Part shown: in pieces, positions 13,699 to 20,629 of the stretch | Layout: every line of letters begins with the position of its first letter | Position numbering within the stretch: position 1 is the first letter of the stretch | Source of the DNA: JAYEJW01 sp034716535 | GTDB taxonomy: Bacteria > Pseudomonadota > Gammaproteobacteria > Chromatiales > Chromatiaceae | DNA: 29,542 nt | Direction of reading: 5' to 3' | NCBI GenBank assembly: GCA_034716535.1 | Contig: JAYEJW010000442.1 | Span: forward strand, 1 to 29,542 | Made by a program: the position numbers and the translations under genes | Notes under the pieces: model-generated | Seen by the model: the letters and a program-made list of their open reading frames with translations, nothing else | Told to the model about the DNA's origin: nothing | Databases searched by the model: none

Positions 13699-14439
13699 TC
13701 AGAAGGACTTGGAGACGGTGAAGACTGCAGTGTTGCCGCATTGGAAAGGGGCACCGCAATCCTCCGTATGGTTCCGGTCAACCCAGGCCAAATCAAAGCC
13801 GAAGCCGTAGTATTCGGTGGAGACCCCGACCTTGTAGTCATCGTAGCTTTCACCGCCGCCGTTGTTCGGGCTGTTGTCATAGCGCGTCAGGCCATAGTGC
13901 CCGTAAAGGGTGAGGTCGTATGGCAGGGGTACCTCGACGGCGAAATCGTGGTACCAGGCACCGGACAGGCCGAAGAAGTCGTCACTGTAGTAAGCGGTGT
14001 AGGAGGGCGTGAAGTAGCCCATGACGTCGTAGCCGAGGCCGATGTGCCACTCACTGGTGTTGTTCGCGTCCGTCCCCGTCTTGGGGTACCAATAGAGCAG
14101 GTAGCCCAGATCGAAATCGATGCCCTTCCAGGACGGGGCCCAGCCCGCATACACATCGAGCTCGAGGCTCGCGCCGTCGAAGCCCTCGCTGTCGACGTTC
14201 GATCCCCACAGACCGGCGTAGAGGCTGTACGGGCTGTACTCATAATCGAAACCGCCCTGGATTGCCGGGCCGTTGTTCGTCTGACTGATACCGCGGAACA
14301 GGTAGTTGGTGGTCAGGGCCACGTTCGCGCTGAAGGAGTGGGGAGACTCCGTCTGGGCGAGCGCCGTGCTCATGCTGCCCACGGATACGGCCAACAGGGC
14401 GCCTGCGGCACGGTGAATTGGGAAACGTCGTGCTTTCAT
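13699..14439 (-). CDS. TorF-family outer-membrane protein (putative porin)
   Basis: Outer-membrane beta-barrel candidate of 246 residues. A signal peptide is visible: basic MKARRFPIHR, a hydrophobic stretch AAGALLAVSVGS, then a cleavage site near ALAQT. The mature part alternates aromatic residues (NYLFRGISQT, YSLYAGLWGSNV, YLLYWYP, YYGFGFDLAWVDR) and ends with Phe (VSKSF), as outer-membrane proteins do. NYLFRGISQT is characteristic of the family annotated as TorF or conserved hypothetical porin (TIGR02001). A TTG start at 14469 would add ten residues, but the ATG at 14439 gives a normal signal peptide and has AGAGG 10 bases upstream. It is the first gene of a presumed operon with glnK and amtB, which suggests a role in nitrogen compound uptake; the substrate is unproven. 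Confidence 0.88.
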   Translation of the reverse strand: MKARRFPIHRAAGALLAVSVGSMSTALAQTESPHSFSANVALTTNYLFRGISQTNNGPAIQGGFDYEYSPYSLYAGLWGSNVDSEGFDGASLELDVYAGWAPSWKGIDFDLGYLLYWYPKTGTDANNTSEWHIGLGYDVMGYFTPSYTAYYSDDFFGLSGAWYHDFAVEVPLPYDLTLYGHYGLTRYDNSPNNGGGESYDDYKVGVSTEYYGFGFDLAWVDRNHTEDCGAPFQCGNTAVFTVSKSF

Positions 14440-14537
14440 GGTCGTCGAACCTCTCGAGGCTTGTTTCAATCGTTATCGGTCGGAAACGAGGATCTGAGCT
14501 TGAACGGTCGTTCCCGATTCATTCCGTGCTCAAAACA

Positions 14538-14554
14538 AAGCAGGTACCGTGCCA
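14538..14554 (-). promoter_or_regulatory. Sigma-54 (RpoN) promoter of porin-glnK-amtB operon
   Basis: On the minus strand the sequence is TGGCAC-GGTAC-CTGCTT, with GG (-24) and GC (-12) exactly ten bases apart, matching the consensus TGGCAC-N5-TTGCW except for one base. The predicted start is near 14528, giving a leader of about 90 bases before the porin ATG at 14439. Known glnK-amtB operons are commonly RpoN/NtrC dependent, which supports the call. Confidence 0.78.
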
Positions 14555-14619
14555 GCTCGATCCTGTACCGAAAAGACCACGCATCGCGACGTCTGTCGCC
14601 AATCCACAACAGGCGCTGC

Positions 14620-14677
14620 GCACCAAAATAGCGCGTATCCCGGTCGATCAGCCGACAGCGGCGCACCAGAAGAGGGC
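14620..14677 (-). promoter_or_regulatory. Two NtrC-like enhancer sites
   Basis: GCACC-N5-AGCGC at 14620-14634 and GCACC-N5-AGGGC at 14663-14677 each match one half of the NtrC consensus (GCACC-N5-GGTGC) fully and the other at 3 of 5 bases. They are centred about 99 and 142 bases upstream of the predicted sigma-54 start and 43 bases from each other, close to four helical turns. Spacing and position are what an enhancer pair should show; the imperfect halves keep this tentative. Confidence 0.45.
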
Positions 14678-14712
14678 GCTCTTTGAGAAAAGACGCCTGC
14701 GAGGCACCCGCT

Positions 14713-14718
14713 TATAAT
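14713..14718 (+). promoter_or_regulatory. Perfect -10 box upstream of ubiK
   Basis: TATAAT at 14713-14718 matches the sigma-70 -10 consensus. No good -35 hexamer lies 16-18 bases upstream (a TTGAGA at 14683 is too far). The predicted start near 14725 gives a leader of about 31 bases to the ubiK ATG. Confidence 0.5.
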
Positions 14719-14755
14719 GAAACCTGGACGAGATAGACTTTGAGGAAACCGCGCC

Positions 14756-15022
14756 ATGCTGGACCCGAAACATCTGGACGACCTCACCCGTCGCCTTGCG
14801 GGCAGCCTACCCAATGGACTGCTAGCGTTGCAGGAAGACTTGAACCGCAATCTGCGGGGTGCCCTGGAGGCGGGGCTTGCCAAACTGGATCTGGTCACCC
14901 GGGAGGAGTTCGACGTTCAAACGGCGGTGCTCTCCCGCACCCGCGAGAAGCTGGAAGCCCTCGAGACACGCGTCGAGGCCCTCGAGCGCGAGCTCCACCT
15001 CGGCACCCCGCCGACGGAGTGA
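14756..15022 (+). CDS. ubiK: Ubiquinone biosynthesis accessory factor UbiK
   Basis: Small (88 residues) membrane-associated accessory protein needed for efficient aerobic ubiquinone synthesis, acting with UbiJ and the Ubi complex in relatives. It begins MLDPKHLDDLTRRL and carries the family core LAKLDLVTREEFDVQTAVL (about 41-59), almost identical to YqiC of Escherichia coli. The C-terminal third (about 60-82, REKLEALETRVEALERELH) is a heptad coiled coil that trimerises in characterised members. Twenty-four bases separate it from comM, an arrangement seen in other proteobacteria. Confidence 0.93.
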   Translation: MLDPKHLDDLTRRLAGSLPNGLLALQEDLNRNLRGALEAGLAKLDLVTREEFDVQTAVLSRTREKLEALETRVEALERELHLGTPPTE

Positions 15023-15046
15023 GCAGGGCGCGCGCCGGAACCCGCG

Positions 15047-16567
15047 TTGAGCCTCTGCGTCCTCCACAGCCGCGCCCGAGAGGGAATCGGGGCGCCGGCG
15101 GTGACCGTGGAGGTACACCTCGCCGGCGGCCTGCCGACGCTGTCCATCGTGGGCCTGCCGGAGATGGCGGTGAAGGAGAGCAAGGATCGGGTACGCGGCG
15201 CCCTGCTCAACGGCCGCTTCCAGTTCCCGGCCGGCCGCGTCACCATCAATCTGGCGCCTGCAGACCTGCCCAAGGAGGGTGGGCGTTACGATCTGCCCAT
15301 CGCCCTTGGCGTCCTCGGCGCTACCGGGCAGCTACGAGGTAACGGCCTCGATCGCCTAGAGTTTCTCGGAGAGCTCGCCCTCTCCGGCCACCTGCGCCCC
15401 GTCAGGGGTGTGCTGCCCGCGGCGCTCGCCGCCCGAGACGCCGGACGGGCTTTGGTCCTCCCGCGGGGGAATGCCGACGAGGCGGCGCTGGTCGGCGACC
15501 TCGCGATCTACCCCGCGGAGCACATCCTGGAGGTCTGCGAGCACCTGAACGGGACCGCTATGCTTCCCCGCTTCGAGCCTCCGGAGGTCCAGGCGACGAC
15601 CGGCGATTACCCGGATCTCGCGGAGGTCCGCGGCCAGGAGCACGCCAAGCGGGCGCTGGAGATCGCCGCAGCGGGGGCGCATAGTCTGCTGTTCATCGGC
15701 CCGCCGGGGACCGGCAAGTCCATGCTCGCCAGCCGCCTGCCGAGCATCCTGCCCATCATGATGGAGAGCGAGGCCTTGGAGACGGCCGCGGTGCGCTCAG
15801 TCAGTGGTCTTGAACCGTTCGACCCGGCGCGATGGCGCGAGCGCCCCTTCCGGTCTCCCCACCACACCGCATCGGGCGTCGCCCTGGTGGGCGGCGGAAG
15901 CAATCCGCGGCCCGGGGAAATCTCTCTCGCCCATCTTGGAGTGCTGTTCCTCGACGAGCTCCCGGAGTTCGATCGGCGGGTGCTCGAGGTGCTGCGTGAG
16001 CCCTTGGAATCCGGCCACATCCACATCTCACGCGCCGCCCGTCAGGCCGAGTTCCCGGCTCGGTTCCAGCTGGTTGCAGCCATGAACCCCTGCCCCTGCG
16101 GCTATCTCGGCGACCAGAGCGCACGCTGCCACTGCTCCGCCGAGCAGGTCGCCCGCTACCGCTCGCGCATCTCGGGACCGCTGCTGGACCGCATCGATCT
16201 GCACGTGGAAGTTCCCCGCCTGCCGCCGGAGCATCTCAGCGCCCCACCTTCTGAAGGAGCCGAATCCAGTGCGCAGGTGCGCGCTAGGGTGGAGAGGGCG
16301 CGGGAGCGGCAGCTTGCCCGCGACGGCAAGCCCAACCAGGCCCTCAGCCCGCGCGAGATCGAACGCACCTGCCCGCTGGACGACACCGGCCGGCGGCTCA
16401 TGAACCAGGCCCTGCAACGCCTCGGGCTCTCCGCTCGGGCCTACCACCGCGTACTCAAGGTCGCACGCACCATCGCCGATCTCACCGGAAGCGATCGCAT
16501 CGAGACCTCGCACCTCAGCGAGGCCATCGGCTACCGCCGGCTCGACCGAACGAGCAGAACCCACTGA
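15047..16567 (+). CDS. comM: ComM/YifB family AAA+ protein (Mg-chelatase-like)
   Basis: AAA+ ATPase of 506 residues; the family member ComM is a branch-migration helicase that helps integrate DNA during natural transformation. The N-terminal domain (about 1-175) is the Lon-like ChlI fold with GGLPTLSIVGLPEMAVKESKDRV. The ATPase domain has Walker A GPPGTGKS (218-225), Walker B VLFLDELPEF, and FRSPHHTAS. A cysteine cluster follows in NPCPCGYLGDQSARCHCS, typical of the family and probably metal-binding. The C-terminal domain (about 405-500) ends with the YRVLKVARTIADL-like helix. TTG at 15047 is used as the start because the family N-terminus (xLxxVxSRAxxGI) begins there; there is no nearby ATG. 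It probably belongs to the ubiK-yheS transcript. Confidence 0.93.
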   Translation: MSLCVLHSRAREGIGAPAVTVEVHLAGGLPTLSIVGLPEMAVKESKDRVRGALLNGRFQFPAGRVTINLAPADLPKEGGRYDLPIALGVLGATGQLRGNGLDRLEFLGELALSGHLRPVRGVLPAALAARDAGRALVLPRGNADEAALVGDLAIYPAEHILEVCEHLNGTAMLPRFEPPEVQATTGDYPDLAEVRGQEHAKRALEIAAAGAHSLLFIGPPGTGKSMLASRLPSILPIMMESEALETAAVRSVSGLEPFDPARWRERPFRSPHHTASGVALVGGGSNPRPGEISLAHLGVLFLDELPEFDRRVLEVLREPLESGHIHISRAARQAEFPARFQLVAAMNPCPCGYLGDQSARCHCSAEQVARYRSRISGPLLDRIDLHVEVPRLPPEHLSAPPSEGAESSAQVRARVERARERQLARDGKPNQALSPREIERTCPLDDTGRRLMNQALQRLGLSARAYHRVLKVARTIADLTGSDRIETSHLSEAIGYRRLDRTSRTH

Positions 16568-16591
16568 GTCGGCGTCCGCCCGAAACCCGAC

Positions 16592-18493
16592 ATGCTGCAA
16601 CTGCGTAACCTGAGCCTTCGCCGCGGCAGCCGCTTGCTCTTGGAGGGTGCGGATCTGACCGTGTACCCAGGCTACAAGGTCGGGGTGGTGGGACCCAACG
16701 GCTGCGGCAAGTCGAGCCTTTTCTCCCTCATCCGCGGCGAGCTGCACCAGGACTCGGGGGACTTCTCGCTCCCTCCCGGCTGGGAGATCGCCCACGTTGC
16801 CCAACAGACGCCCGCGGGCGGGCTTGCGGCCATCGAGTTCGTGATCGACGGGGATCGCGAGCTGCGCGAGGTGCAGAAGGACCTCGTCACTGCGGAGCGC
16901 GAGGGCAACGGCCTGCACCAGGCAGAGCTCCACGGACGGCTCGAGGCCATCGACGGCTACGGCGCCGAGAGCCGAGCTGCCCGGCTCCTGCACGGCCTCG
17001 GTTTCGCGCCCGGAGAGGAACGGCGGGCGGTGGACAGTTATTCCGGGGGCTGGCGCATGCGCCTCGCCCTGGCCCGCACCCTCATGTGCCGCTCCGACCT
17101 GTTGCTTCTGGACGAGCCGACGAACCATCTGGACCTGGACGCCGTGATCTGGCTGGAGGGCTGGCTCAAGGCCTATCCGGGCACTCTGCTGCTGATCTCC
17201 CACGATCGCGACTTCCTCGACACCATCGCCGATCACATCGTACATCTCGACCGTGGGCACTTGGGCGCCTACACCGGCAACTACAGCGCTTTCGAGCGCC
17301 AGCGTGCGGAGCGCCTCGCCCAGCAGCAGGCCGCCTTCACACGCCAACAACAGGAGATCGTCCGCATCCAGCGCTTCGTGGAGCGCTTTCGCGCCAAGGC
17401 CACTAAGGCACGCCAGGCTCAAAGTCGGCTACGGGCCCTGGAGCGCATGGAGCTGATCGCTCCGGCCCACGTGGATGCTCCGTTCCATTTCGCGTTCCGC
17501 GCTCCGGACGGTCTACCTCATCCCCTGTTACGCCTGGAGGAGGCGGCAATGGGCTACGGGGATCAAAGGGTTCTCCTCGGCGTGGACCTCAGCCTGAATC
17601 CCGGAGACCGCATCGGCCTGCTTGGGCCCAACGGGGCTGGCAAGTCCACTCTGATCAAGGTACTCGCCGGCAGCTTGCCCCTCCAAGCCGGTCATCGGCT
17701 GCCGGCCCAGTCACTAACAGTCGGCTACTTCGCCCAGCACCAAATGGAGCAACTGCGGCCCGACGACAGCCCCTTGAGACACCTGCAGCGCCTGGCGCCG
17801 GACCGCACGGAGCAGGAGCTGCGCGATTACCTGGGCGGATTCGCCTTTACCGGTGACAAGACCCTTGAGAGCGTGGCACTATTCTCCGGTGGGGAGAAGG
17901 CGCGGCTGGCCCTGGCCCTGTTGATCTGGCAGCGGCCCAATCTGCTCCTGCTCGACGAGCCCACCAACCACCTCGATCTGGAGATGCGCCACGCCCTGAG
18001 CGAAGCACTGCAGGAATTCGAGGGGGCGTTGGTCGTCGTCTCCCACGACCGCCATTTGCTGCGGGTCACAAGCGACGAGCTGCTGCTGGTGGATAATGGC
18101 GCGCTGGCGCCCTTCGCCGGTGACCTCGACGAGTATCCCGCCTGGCTCGCCAAACGCCAGGAGAGTCCGCGCCAGGGAGAGACCGGAGCCCCACCCCAGG
18201 GCACCGGCTCGCGCAAGGAGCAGCGGCGCCAGGAGGCGGAGCAGCGCCGCCGGCTGCAGCCCATCAAGAATCGACTGCAGACCTTGGAGAAACGCCTCAC
18301 CGAGCTCGCCCACCGTCGCGATGAGCTGGAACGGGCGCTCGCGGCACCAGGGCTCTACGAGCCCGCGGAGAAGCCCCGCCTTCTTGCGCTGGTCGAGGAA
18401 AAACACCGCCTCGACACGGACATGGAAGAGACGGAGACCGCCTGGCTGGAGACGGGCGAAGAACTGGAACGCAAACAGTCAGGAACCGCATGA
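16592..18493 (+). CDS. yheS: ABC-F ATPase YheS
   Basis: Soluble ABC-F protein of 633 residues with two ATP-binding cassettes and no membrane domain. Relatives act on the ribosome to relieve stalled translation. Cassette 1 has Walker A GPNGCGKS (34-41), signature SGGWRMRLALA (from 151) and Walker B LLLLDEPTNHLDL (from 170). A linker (about 245-310) with FRAKATKARQAQSR is the P-site tRNA interaction motif region. Cassette 2 has GPNGAGKST, signature FSGGEKARLAL and a second DEPTNHLDL. The C-terminal domain (about 530-633) is a charged coiled coil. The sequence follows YheS of Escherichia coli closely over its full length. Its stop overlaps the DUF2939 gene by 4 bases. Confidence 0.95.
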   Translation: MLQLRNLSLRRGSRLLLEGADLTVYPGYKVGVVGPNGCGKSSLFSLIRGELHQDSGDFSLPPGWEIAHVAQQTPAGGLAAIEFVIDGDRELREVQKDLVTAEREGNGLHQAELHGRLEAIDGYGAESRAARLLHGLGFAPGEERRAVDSYSGGWRMRLALARTLMCRSDLLLLDEPTNHLDLDAVIWLEGWLKAYPGTLLLISHDRDFLDTIADHIVHLDRGHLGAYTGNYSAFERQRAERLAQQQAAFTRQQQEIVRIQRFVERFRAKATKARQAQSRLRALERMELIAPAHVDAPFHFAFRAPDGLPHPLLRLEEAAMGYGDQRVLLGVDLSLNPGDRIGLLGPNGAGKSTLIKVLAGSLPLQAGHRLPAQSLTVGYFAQHQMEQLRPDDSPLRHLQRLAPDRTEQELRDYLGGFAFTGDKTLESVALFSGGEKARLALALLIWQRPNLLLLDEPTNHLDLEMRHALSEALQEFEGALVVVSHDRHLLRVTSDELLLVDNGALAPFAGDLDEYPAWLAKRQESPRQGETGAPPQGTGSRKEQRRQEAEQRRRLQPIKNRLQTLEKRLTELAHRRDELERALAAPGLYEPAEKPRLLALVEEKHRLDTDMEETETAWLETGEELERKQSGTA

Positions 18494-19032
18494 GGCACTC
18501 CATTCACCGAGATCGGGTCCTTGTCAGGCCGCGGCTGCGCCAGTCGCGCGCCAAGGAGGCGCTCCGGTATGTCCTGCTTCCAGCCACGGCGATCCTGATA
18601 CTGTTCTTCATCTGGCCCTACGCGACCCTGTGGCGGCTCGATCAGGCCGTCCGCGTCGAGGATTCCGCGGGTCTCGCCGCACTGGTGGATCTCGACGCAA
18701 TCCGCAGCGAAATCAAGCAGAAGCTCAACAAGGACGCGGACAGCGACATCGGCGAGCTGTCCGATCCCTTCATCCGATGGTTGGAGGAAGGCATCAGCAC
18801 CATGGGCAACGACGCCGTCGACCAGCTGGTGACCTTCGAGTGGGTCCGAGGCCAGTTGCTCGCCCAGGCGGTAGGCGGCGCAGACCGGGGCTTCCTGCCC
18901 AGTGTCTCCTTTGCCTTCTTCGATGCGCCCGACGGCTTCAACGTCCGCATCGGCCCCGCCTCCGGACATCCGGTCTACGCGCACTTGCAGCTGCGCGGCC
19001 TCAAGTGGTGGGTCAACGCCGTCTATCACTGA
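18490..19032 (+). CDS. DUF2939-family membrane-anchored protein
   Basis: 180 residues. A basic N-terminus (about 1-25) is followed by one hydrophobic segment (about 28-45, LPATAILILFFIWPYATL), and the rest is probably periplasmic. The part LWRLDQAVRVEDSAGLAALVDLDAIRSEIKQKLN is the hallmark of DUF2939: a short helical domain, with a charged Asp/Arg pattern, found after a membrane anchor in many proteobacteria. The biochemical function is unknown. The ATGA overlap with yheS means coupled expression, but no functional link is implied by known families. Confidence 0.8.
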   Translation: MRHSIHRDRVLVRPRLRQSRAKEALRYVLLPATAILILFFIWPYATLWRLDQAVRVEDSAGLAALVDLDAIRSEIKQKLNKDADSDIGELSDPFIRWLEEGISTMGNDAVDQLVTFEWVRGQLLAQAVGGADRGFLPSVSFAFFDAPDGFNVRIGPASGHPVYAHLQLRGLKWWVNAVYH

Positions 19033-19130
19033 CCGCTGGCAAGATCCTTGGCCCGGTTCACGTCCGCTCGGGAAACGATGCCGTATCGTAGCGATTGACC
19101 ATTCGCCGCCGTAGGAGCCGAGAGAACGCA

Positions 19131-20201
19131 ATGGAGGTGACCACTCTCCTCAAACTGCTGGTCCAGAAACAAGGATCGGATCTGTTCTTCAGCGCAGGCG
19201 CCCGCCCCCACGTCAAGGTGCAGGGGGTGCACCTTCCCGTGGGCGCAGAGTCCCTCACGGGCGACGAGATACGCGACATGGCCTATTCGCTCCTGGATGA
19301 CCGACAGATCCAGGAATTCGAGAAAACCTGGGAGTTTAATTTAGGGTTGTCCCTCGACGGCATCGGGCGTTTTCGGATCAACATCTTCCGCCAGCGGGGC
19401 GAGCCCGCCATGGTGATTCGTCACGTCAAGGACAAGGTTCCCTCCGTCGAAGAGCTGAATCTACCTCCAATCCTCAAGCAGCTCGTCATGGAGCCGAGGG
19501 GGCTGATACTCGTGGTCGGTGCGACCGGTTCAGGCAAGTCCACCACCCTCGCTGCGATGATCGAGCACCGCAACCAGAGCCAGCCCGGCCATATCCTGAC
19601 GATCGAGGATCCGATCGAGTTCAGTCACCGGCACCGTCGCTCGATCATCAATCAGAGGGAGCTGGGATTGGATACCCACTCGTACAGCGCGGCTCTGCAG
19701 AACGCCATGCGCGAGGCGCCCGATGTCATCCTAATCGGCGAGATCCGTGACAGAGCCAGCATGCAGCACGCGATTGCCTATGCGGAGACCGGACACCTGT
19801 GCCTGTCCACGCTGCACGCGAGCAACGCCAATCAGACCCTCGACCGAATCGTCAACTTCTTCCCGGACTCGGCGCATCGACAGATCTACACCGACCTTTC
19901 GCTCAATCTCAAGGCCGTCATCTCGCAACGCCTCATATCCGCATGCTCCGGCGGGCTCATCCCGGCAGTCGAGGTCATGCTGCTCTCCAGCTACGTCTCA
20001 AAACTGATCCGCAAAGGGGAGATCTCCGGCATCAAGGAGATCATGGAACAGAGCGACATTCGCGGCATGCAGACCTTCGACCAGGCCCTTTACACCCTCT
20101 ATCAGAAGGGACGCATCACCCTGGAGGAGGCCCTTCAGCACGCCGATTCCCGAAACGACCTCTCCCTGCGCATCCGACTCGACGCCGCTGCGGGGGAATA
20201 G
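19131..20201 (+). CDS. pilU: Type IV pilus retraction ATPase PilU
   Basis: Hexameric secretion-type ATPase, 356 residues, that works with PilT to retract type IV pili. Walker A is GATGSGKST (130-138), the Asp box TIEDPIEFSHRH lies near 157-168, and Walker B is in APDVILIGEIRD. The His box reads GHLCLSTLHASNANQ. PilU rather than PilT is indicated by the start MEVTTLLKLLVQKQGSDLFF and the C-terminal part MQTFDQALYTLYQKGRITLEEALQHADS. A TTG at 19095 in the same frame is rejected because PilU starts at this Met and GAGAG lies about 6 bases before it. pilT is not in the window. With ComM nearby, the products fit DNA uptake and recombination, but that link is inferred. Confidence 0.94.
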   Translation: MEVTTLLKLLVQKQGSDLFFSAGARPHVKVQGVHLPVGAESLTGDEIRDMAYSLLDDRQIQEFEKTWEFNLGLSLDGIGRFRINIFRQRGEPAMVIRHVKDKVPSVEELNLPPILKQLVMEPRGLILVVGATGSGKSTTLAAMIEHRNQSQPGHILTIEDPIEFSHRHRRSIINQRELGLDTHSYSAALQNAMREAPDVILIGEIRDRASMQHAIAYAETGHLCLSTLHASNANQTLDRIVNFFPDSAHRQIYTDLSLNLKAVISQRLISACSGGLIPAVEVMLLSSYVSKLIRKGEISGIKEIMEQSDIRGMQTFDQALYTLYQKGRITLEEALQHADSRNDLSLRIRLDAAAGE

Positions 20202-20255
20202 TACAGAAGCGCCTAAGTTTCAAAGTACCCGTGCAACGGTGGTGTTCGGCCCTGG

Positions 20256-20279
20256 TTTCAACCCTCTAAGTGGTTGAAA
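20256..20279. terminator. Hairpin after pilU
   Basis: TTTCAACC 20256-20263 pairs with GGTTGAAA 20272-20279, extendable by GG/CC past one bulged A. It lies 55 bases after the pilU stop and has no T run. It may stabilise the transcript end or be a weak terminator. Confidence 0.35.
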
Positions 20280-20531
20280 ACCTAGAGGCACGGAGGGCGT
20301 CTCCTCAGTTCGCGTCTTGCGAAGCCGTGCGAAAACCCTTTTCCCATGGCCGGCGTAAGGCGATCATCTCTTATACAAAACGGCAATATCTGTTTAAATC
20401 GAGCCACGCGCAGGGCGCGGCGAACCGTTGGTTCGCCGAGCGCGTATCGAGAAACCCGCCGCAGGCGCTCCTCTCTCCCTCACTTGCTCCCTCCAGGGTC
20501 AAGGGGAAACCGGTCGTAGCGCACGCATTGC

Positions 20532-20600
20532 CGTCACACCATCAATGCTGGTGCGACGAGGAGGCCGGTTTGTTGTGAACAGGGATTTTCGGGGTAATTT
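20532..20600 (+). promoter_or_regulatory. glgP upstream region: hairpin and candidate promoter
   Basis: The gene-free stretch 20202-20629 (428 bases) holds little coding potential. Near its end, CGTC-A-CACCA 20532-20541 pairs with TGGTG-C-GACG 20549-20558 around one mismatch. TTGTGA 20573-20578 and TAATTT 20595-20600 with a 16-base spacer could be a sigma-70 promoter, starting near 20607 and leaving AAGAAGG (20614-20620) as the Shine-Dalgarno of glgP. Confidence 0.35.
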
Positions 20601-20629
20601 CTTCATCGCATATAAGAAGGCTATCTCTC

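Noticed and set aside
16028..17422. 464-residue open frame on the minus strand
   Set aside because: It runs antisense across comM and yheS, both with intact catalytic motifs; it is a by-product of high GC content.
20611..20616. TATAAG as the -10 box of glgP
   Set aside because: It overlaps the Shine-Dalgarno AAGAAGG and would leave a leader of only a few bases without it.
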